Shown piece after piece: positions 58,731-64,000 of a DNA stretch of 64,000 bases. Position 1 is the first letter of the stretch. The number at the start of each line of letters is the position of its first letter. The position numbers were made by a program, and so were the translations under genes. The DNA lies in the NCBI GenBank assembly GCA_030278955.1, contig JAOANR010000014.1, forward strand, positions 1,183,920 through 1,247,919. The letters are read 5' to 3'. Under the pieces are notes generated by a model. The model did not search any database. It saw only the letters and a program-made list of their open reading frames with translations, and was not told the DNA's origin. Source of the DNA: Hygrophila difformis. Its lineage: Eukaryota > Streptophyta > Magnoliopsida > Lamiales > Acanthaceae.

Positions 58731-61700
58731 TGTTACGGAAGTGTACCCAAATTAGCCAAATGCAGCAAAATAAATAGACACAGAGGATTTACGTGGTTCG
58801 GTCAAATCGACCTACATCCACAGGCAAAGGAGAAACAAATTTTACTATGAGGGAAAATATTACAAAAGGGTTTGGACAATAATTTCCGGACCCACAAAAC
58901 CCACTCAACAAATGTAGACTCCTCACAAAAGAAAAAGCCTACCAAAACACCATAAGACTCTCTGGGGCAAATTTCCCCACTAAATTTAGCAGACAGAAGA
59001 AAAAGCCTCAGGATTGCTTTTGCTTCTGCTGCTTGGTGTGTTTTCCTTCAATAGGTGAAGGTGGTATTTATAGGAAAAATACAGGAGGTGGCCTTGGGAC
59101 TTTCGATGTGGGAGAGGTCATCTGCCCCCACCTACCACCCACGAGCACCACCTAACAAATCTCCACCTTGGTGCGACTCAAGCATCGTTGAAAAATGAGT
59201 AGGCTCCACCTTGATCTCAAACTCTCCCCGAAAACAAATGTACCATGCACACGTATGTGCCAAACGGTACTACAACTCTTCTTTTGCCTCCAAATTTCCC
59301 ACCATGGGAAAACAAAATGCCTCGAAGAGGCAGTCAACAGCTCAAAACATTTAGCAAGTCCAAGCAATGTCGAAACTTGCTATGAGGTACAGGTTTAGTG
59401 AACATATCTGCAGGATTATCTGCCGTAGCAATCTTCTGCACTTTGATCCTCGATTCTGATCTCAGAAAATGATATCTCACGTCAATGTGTTTGGTTCTCT
59501 CATGATGAACATGATCCTTAGCCAAACATATTGCGCTGAGGTTATCGCAAAACACAACTGCTTGATCTTGATGTAGACCAAGATCGCCAACCAGTCCTTT
59601 TAACCAAATTCCCTCTTTGGCAGCCTCTGTCAATGCCATGTATTCTGCCTCCGTAGTAGACAGTGTTACTGTAGCCTGCAAAGTTGCTTTCCAACTAACG
59701 ACAGAGCCTCCAAGAGTGAAAACATAACCAGTCATTGATCTCCTGCTATCCACATCTCCAGCATAATCAGAATCAGAATACCCAACCACCGAACACTGCA
59801 AGTCGCCTCCATAGATGAGACCAACATCAGATGTACCTCTCAAATAGCGAAAAATTCGCTTCACAGCGAGCCAATGCTCTTTTCCTGGGTTCGCCATGAA
59901 TCGGCTAACCACGCTGACTGCCTGTGCCAAATCAGGTCTAGTGCACACCATGGCATACATCAAGCTGCCCACTGCACTAGAATATGGAACCTTTGCCATA
60001 TACTCCTTCTCAGCTTCAGATTTAGGTGCAAAGGTAGCTGAGAGTTGTGTATTAGTAGCACATGGAGTATTCAAAGGTTTCGCCGAAGACATTCCAAATT
60101 TTGATAGAATCTTCTGGATGTAGCTTTTCTGTGACAAGAAAAGCTTCTTCTGATCTCTATCTCGATAGATCTCCATCCCCAGAATTTTCTGCGCTGCACC
60201 CAAATCCTTCATGTCGAACTCTGCACTCAGTAGACCCTTCAATTTCTGAATATCGGCCTTGTTCCGTGCAGCAATGAGCATGTCATCTACATACAGAAGC
60301 AAGTAGATGTTCGAACCATCTTCTAACTTGTTGTGATATACACAACAATCATATGGACTTCTGTTGTAGCCAAGCTCAACCATATAGCTATCAAATCTTT
60401 TATACCACTGTCTCGGAGATTGCTTCAGACCATATAATGGTCTCTTCAATTTGCAAACATGGTTTTCTTTTCCTGGTACAAGAAAACCTTCAGGCTGAGA
60501 CATATAGATCTCCTCCTCCAATTCCCCATGAAGAAAGGCTGTCTTCACATCTAGTTGTTCGAGCTCCAGATCCTGATGCGCTACCATAGCCAACAGGACA
60601 CGAATGGAAGTGTGTCTGACCACAGGTGAGAAAATCTCGTTGTAATCAACTCCTTCCCTCTGAGAAAATCCTCTAGCAACTAGTCGGGCCTTGTATCGTA
60701 TGCCCTCAGCTGGTGAAACACCTTCCTTTCTTTTGAATATCCATTTGCAAGTAACAATCTTCCTTTCAGGTGGTTGTTTGACTAGCTCCCAAGTGTCGTT
60801 TTTATGTAACGACTCCATTTCATCTCCCATTGCAGCAAGCCACTGTACAGACTCGCCACATGATACAGCTTCTTTGCAAGTGGAGGGCTCAGAATAATTC
60901 AAATCTTCAGCTGTTTGTAGAGCATAGCAGACAAAATCTCGATATCTGCTAGGAGGTTGGACACCCACCCTTCTAGCACGATCATAAGCAATTCCTTGCT
61001 TCTGCACATCAGCTGAACTAGATGGTCGGTTGATTTCGGGTGGCTCAACTTCAGTTGATTGATTTGAATCCAAGTGCACTTCCTGCTCTTGCTCAAGCTC
61101 TCGTTGTTCATCTGAATCATCAGGTGAAAGTTGAAGCTCCACCTTACTGTCAGCACCCGAATTTTCTGAGACATTCACCACCTTCGTAGGCATACTGAGG
61201 ATAGAATTCTCGTCAAACACCACACTTCTGCTCAAGATAACTCTTTTCTCAGAAGGTGACCAAATTCTGAATCCCTTAACTCCATCTCCATATCCTACGA
61301 AAACGCCCTTCTTTGCTCTGGGCTCCAGTTTTCCCTCGCTTACGTGATAATAAGCCGCACATCCAAAAGATTTCAAATTCGAGTAATCATAGGAATTACC
61401 CGACCAAACCTCATAAGGAATCCGACAATCAATTCCAGTATGAGGTCCCCGATTGATCAGAAAGCAAGCAGTGTTAACTGCTTCTGCCCAAAAGCTCCTT
61501 GGCAATCCAGAATTTGAGAGCATGCAGCGTGCCCTCTCCAAAAGCGTCTGATTCATACGCTCTGCCACTCCATTTTGCTGTGGAGTGTTCCTGACTGTGT
61601 GATGTCGTGCAATTCCATTGTTCTTGCAGAACTCATTGAATTCCCTCGAACAAAATTCCAGACCATTATCAGTTCGAAGCCTTTTAATCTTCTTGTTTGT

Positions 61701-63841
61701 CTGGTTTTCTACCAACGCCTTCCACTGCTTGAATTTCAAGAAAGCTTCGCCCTTTTCCTTCATCATGATTACCCAAGTCATCCTTGAATAATCATCGATA
61801 ATGGATAAGAAGTATCTGCTGCCCCCAAGCGACTCAACTCGTGAAGGACCCCAACAGTCAGAATGAATGTAATCCAACGTCGATTTTGTTCTGTGAGTTG
61901 CCTTTCCAAATTTGGTACGATGTAATTTACCAAATGTGCAGTGCTCACAGAACCCGAACTCAGCTAACTTGTGACCTTCAAGAAGACCACGGCTTGACAG
62001 GATCTGCATTCCCCTCTGACTCATATGCCCAAGTCTAATATGCCATAGCTTGGACATATCAGAAGTTTCAGCAACAGCAGCTACAGAATCTACTACAGTA
62101 GATCCCTGCACAACATACAGAGATCCATGCAAGACTCCTTTCAAAACTACGGACGATCCCTTCATGATGTAGAGTTCTCCATGCTCCCCTTCGTATCTGA
62201 AACCCTTATTGTCAAGGACTCTTAAGGATATCAGATTCTTCTTCAGCTTTGGAACATGTCTGACATCGTGCAGAGTTGCAATTTCACCGGCATGTGTTCT
62301 AAGCTTGATAGAACCAATCCCAGCTGTCTTACAGACAGAATCATTTGCCATAAAAACATTTCCTCCATCGACTGGTTCGTAGCTCGAAAACCACTCTTTG
62401 TTAGGACACATGTGGTATGATGCTCCAGAATCAAGAACCCATACATCATCTTGCGATGGTTGCACGCTTGTGACCAAAGCCAAATGATCCTCTGGATCTG
62501 TATCGCCGTTGACCGCAACAGAGACAGACTCCTGTTGCGTTCCCTGTTGTTGCTTCTTCATCATCTTGGGACACTGGGTCTTCCAATGTCCTTTCTCTTT
62601 ACAATAATTGCAGACATCACCTGGCTTGGGACCTTTAACAAAAGACTTTTTCTTCTTTTGTTTTACAAATTTTCCATGTCCCTTGCCACTGCTAACAACG
62701 AGCCCAGCAGCCTGATCTTCTACATTACTCGAAGATGCCTTATGGCGCAATTCCCTACTGTGCAGAGCAGCACGTACATCTTCTAAACTGACAGTATCTT
62801 TACCAACTATAAATGATTGTACAAAATTTTCAAATGATAGTGGTAAAGATACTAATAATATTAATGCAGCATCTTCGTCCTCGATAACGACATCAATATT
62901 ACGCAACTCCAGCAAGATAGTGTTTAATCTATCGAGATGGTCTCGAAGAGATGTACCTTCCTGCATCCGTAGGCTGAACAAACGTTGCTTTAATAGCAAC
63001 TTGTTGGTTAACGACTTAGTCATGTAAAGACTTTCTAGTTTTAACCACAAACCAGACGCCTTTGTTTCCGTCGCAACTTCGGTAATGACATCATCTGCCA
63101 AGCACAGTAAGATGGTTGAATGAGCCTTCTCCTCTAGGCTCACCATCTCAGCATTATCTGGATCTACCTTTTCTTTTAATGGAGCCCACATGCCTTGTTG
63201 CTTTAACAAAGCCCGCATTTTGATTTGCCATAGGCTAAAACTATTCCTCCCCGTGAACTTATCAACCTTAATATTTATGGCCGACATTTTGCTAACAAGA
63301 GGCACAAACAAATCTCACAAAAGGGTAGCTTAACCGAGATGCGTTTCTGATGTGGAAGATCAGATTAACTGCGACCACAGAGCATACTACGCAATCAGGG
63401 CTCTGATACCAGTTTGTTACGGAAGTGTACCCAAATTAGCCAAATGCAGCAAAATAAATAGACACAGAGGATTTACGTGGTTCGGTCAAATCGACCTACA
63501 TCCACAGGCAAAGGAGAAACAAATTTTACTATGAGGGAAAATATTACAAAAGGGTTTGGACAATAATTTCCGGACCCACAAAACCCACTCAATTTATGTA
63601 GACTCCTCACAAAAGAAAAAGCCTACCAAAACACCATAAGACTCTCTGGGGCAAATTTCCCCACTAAATTTAGCAGACAGAAGAAAAAGCCTCAGGATTG
63701 CTTTTGCTTCTGCTGCTTGGTGTGTTTTCCTTCAATAGGTGAAGGTGGTATTTATAGGAAAAATACAGGAGGTGGCCTTGGGACTTTCGATGTGGGAGAG
63801 GTCATCTGCCCCCACCTACCACCCACGAGCACCACCTAACA
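58731..63841 (-). mobile_element. intact Ty1/Copia LTR retrotransposon, Tnt1/Tork-like
   Basis: LTRs 58731-59157 and 63415-63841 are both 427 bp and differ, as far as I can see by eye, only at three adjacent bases (CAA in one, TTT in the other; about 58910-58914). They start TGTTACGG and end CCTAACA. Target duplication AGAAC (58726-58730, 63842-63846). On the minus strand the primer site TGGTATCAGAGC, complementary to initiator tRNA-Met, lies 3 bases inside the 5' LTR, and the purine tract AAGGTGGAGATT abuts the 3' LTR. Together with the uninterrupted gag-pol frame, this is a young, possibly mobile element. Confidence 0.97.
59334..63287 (-). CDS. Copia gag-pol polyprotein
   Basis: A single uninterrupted frame of 1317 residues from the ATG at 63287 (the frame is open eight codons further but without ATG). 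Order of domains: UBN2-type gag; CCHC zinc knuckle [14 protein letters not shown] (about 226-239); aspartic protease DSGASYH (about 286); integrase with HHCC ([16 protein letters not shown]) and catalytic D, D, E in HSDCWGP, TDNGLEF and GVAERMNQT; reverse transcriptase with [10 protein letters not shown] and YVDDMLIAA; RNase H with [16 protein letters not shown] and TKHIDVRYH. The integrase-before-reverse-transcriptase order defines Copia. All catalytic residues I can check are present, so the product may be functional. Confidence 0.96.
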   Translation of the reverse strand: MSAINIKVDKFTGRNSFSLWQIKMRALLKQQGMWAPLKEKVDPDNAEMVSLEEKAHSTILLCLADDVITEVATETKASGLWLKLESLYMTKSLTNKLLLKQRLFSLRMQEGTSLRDHLDRLNTILLELRNIDVVIEDEDAALILLVSLPLSFENFVQSFIVGKDTVSLEDVRAALHSRELRHKASSSNVEDQAAGLVVSSGKGHGKFVKQKKKKSFVKGPKPGDVCNYCKEKGHWKTQCPKMMKKQQQGTQQESVSVAVNGDTDPEDHLALVTSVQPSQDDVWVLDSGASYHMCPNKEWFSSYEPVDGGNVFMANDSVCKTAGIGSIKLRTHAGEIATLHDVRHVPKLKKNLISLRVLDNKGFRYEGEHGELYIMKGSSVVLKGVLHGSLYVVQGSTVVDSVAAVAETSDMSKLWHIRLGHMSQRGMQILSSRGLLEGHKLAEFGFCEHCTFGKLHRTKFGKATHRTKSTLDYIHSDCWGPSRVESLGGSRYFLSIIDDYSRMTWVIMMKEKGEAFLKFKQWKALVENQTNKKIKRLRTDNGLEFCSREFNEFCKNNGIARHHTVRNTPQQNGVAERMNQTLLERARCMLSNSGLPRSFWAEAVNTACFLINRGPHTGIDCRIPYEVWSGNSYDYSNLKSFGCAAYYHVSEGKLEPRAKKGVFVGYGDGVKGFRIWSPSEKRVILSRSVVFDENSILSMPTKVVNVSENSGADSKVELQLSPDDSDEQRELEQEQEVHLDSNQSTEVEPPEINRPSSSADVQKQGIAYDRARRVGVQPPSRYRDFVCYALQTAEDLNYSEPSTCKEAVSCGESVQWLAAMGDEMESLHKNDTWELVKQPPERKIVTCKWIFKRKEGVSPAEGIRYKARLVARGFSQREGVDYNEIFSPVVRHTSIRVLLAMVAHQDLELEQLDVKTAFLHGELEEEIYMSQPEGFLVPGKENHVCKLKRPLYGLKQSPRQWYKRFDSYMVELGYNRSPYDCCVYHNKLEDGSNIYLLLYVDDMLIAARNKADIQKLKGLLSAEFDMKDLGAAQKILGMEIYRDRDQKKLFLSQKSYIQKILSKFGMSSAKPLNTPCATNTQLSATFAPKSEAEKEYMAKVPYSSAVGSLMYAMVCTRPDLAQAVSVVSRFMANPGKEHWLAVKRIFRYLRGTSDVGLIYGGDLQCSVVGYSDSDYAGDVDSRRSMTGYVFTLGGSVVSWKATLQATVTLSTTEAEYMALTEAAKEGIWLKGLVGDLGLHQDQAVVFCDNLSAICLAKDHVHHERTKHIDVRYHFLRSESRIKVQKIATADNPADMFTKPVPHSKFRHCLDLLNVLSC

Positions 63842-64000
63842 AGAACGCCGGCACCAAACCCTCCTGGAATAATTTCCGCATGGAATTCATCGTCGACGAG
63901 CCCTACCTCACCCGCCCGGGGGGCATGTCCCTCTTCTTTCAGCTCATGGCCGAGAGCACCATCACCAGCGACAAGACCATTGGCACCGTCACCGTCCCCA

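Larger units (their letters stand above)
58587..64000 (+). pseudogene. SRC2-like C2-domain gene split by a Copia element (runs off window)
   Basis: 58587-58730 encodes 48 residues: MEFRPLNITLISADGIKDVK, LLSKMDVYVDVSIAGYP and RKRTFVHKN, the opening beta strands of a C2 domain as in plant SRC2-type proteins (Ca2+/lipid-binding, stress and cold related). After the Copia element and its AGAAC duplication the same frame resumes at 63847 with AGTKPSWNNFRMEFIVDEPY and continues beyond 64000. Removing the element and one AGAAC would leave the frame whole, so apart from the insertion no damage is visible. As it stands, translation passes from HKN into the LTR (CYGSVPKLAKCSK) and stops 40 codons later (58848). 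A TATA box and full 5' region remain. The downstream C terminus is outside the window. Confidence 0.88.

Overview
This window is nuclear DNA from a flowering plant, almost certainly a eudicot. The genes are intron-rich and AT-rich, with plant-only families (SWEET, trihelix, RFI2, DRM1/ARP), and the gaps are packed with plant transposons (Stowaway MITEs, tRNA-derived SINEs, Copia, an L1-type LINE, Helitron). I cannot name the species from sequence alone. Gene coordinates run from start codon to stop codon; exon coordinates are in the evidence, and all reading frames were checked across splice junctions.

Layout. 1-4454: gene-free, with a SINE, a 607-bp hAT-type MITE built of CGGTATACCG palindromes and a Stowaway. 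4455-6719 (-): mitochondrial single-stranded DNA-binding protein, 6 exons. 7561-18962 (+): a PUS7/TruD-type pseudouridine synthase, 19 exons, divergent from mtSSB; it carries a U12-type AT-AC intron and a perfect 120-bp tandem duplication over one 3' splice site. 20241(?)-26166: a probable Helitron holding decayed pieces of two unrelated genes, itself hit by a 1.2-kb long-TIR Mutator-like MITE. 26627-30111 (+): a SWEET16/17-like sugar transporter whose introns hold nested MITEs. 30855-33344 (-): a PP1 catalytic subunit (TOPP), convergent with SWEET. 33345-37532: repeats and SINEs. 37533-42954 (+): an RFI2-like RING protein. 43881-45520 (-): 5'-truncated LINE with a 14-bp target duplication. 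47639-48780 (+): DRM1/ARP. 49549-53200 (-): gag-only LTR element with an exact 5-bp target duplication. 53808-55637 (-): two-domain trihelix factor. 58587-end (+): an SRC2-like C2-domain gene split by a young, apparently coding-competent Copia element (58731-63841).

The host genes are unrelated housekeeping and regulatory loci with no pathway cluster. The remarkable content is structural: minor-spliceosome intron, duplicated splice acceptor, Helitron gene capture, nested MITEs, and a nearly clean gene-breaking Copia insertion. I found no convincing novel multi-gene system, CRISPR array, or canonical tRNA/rRNA gene.
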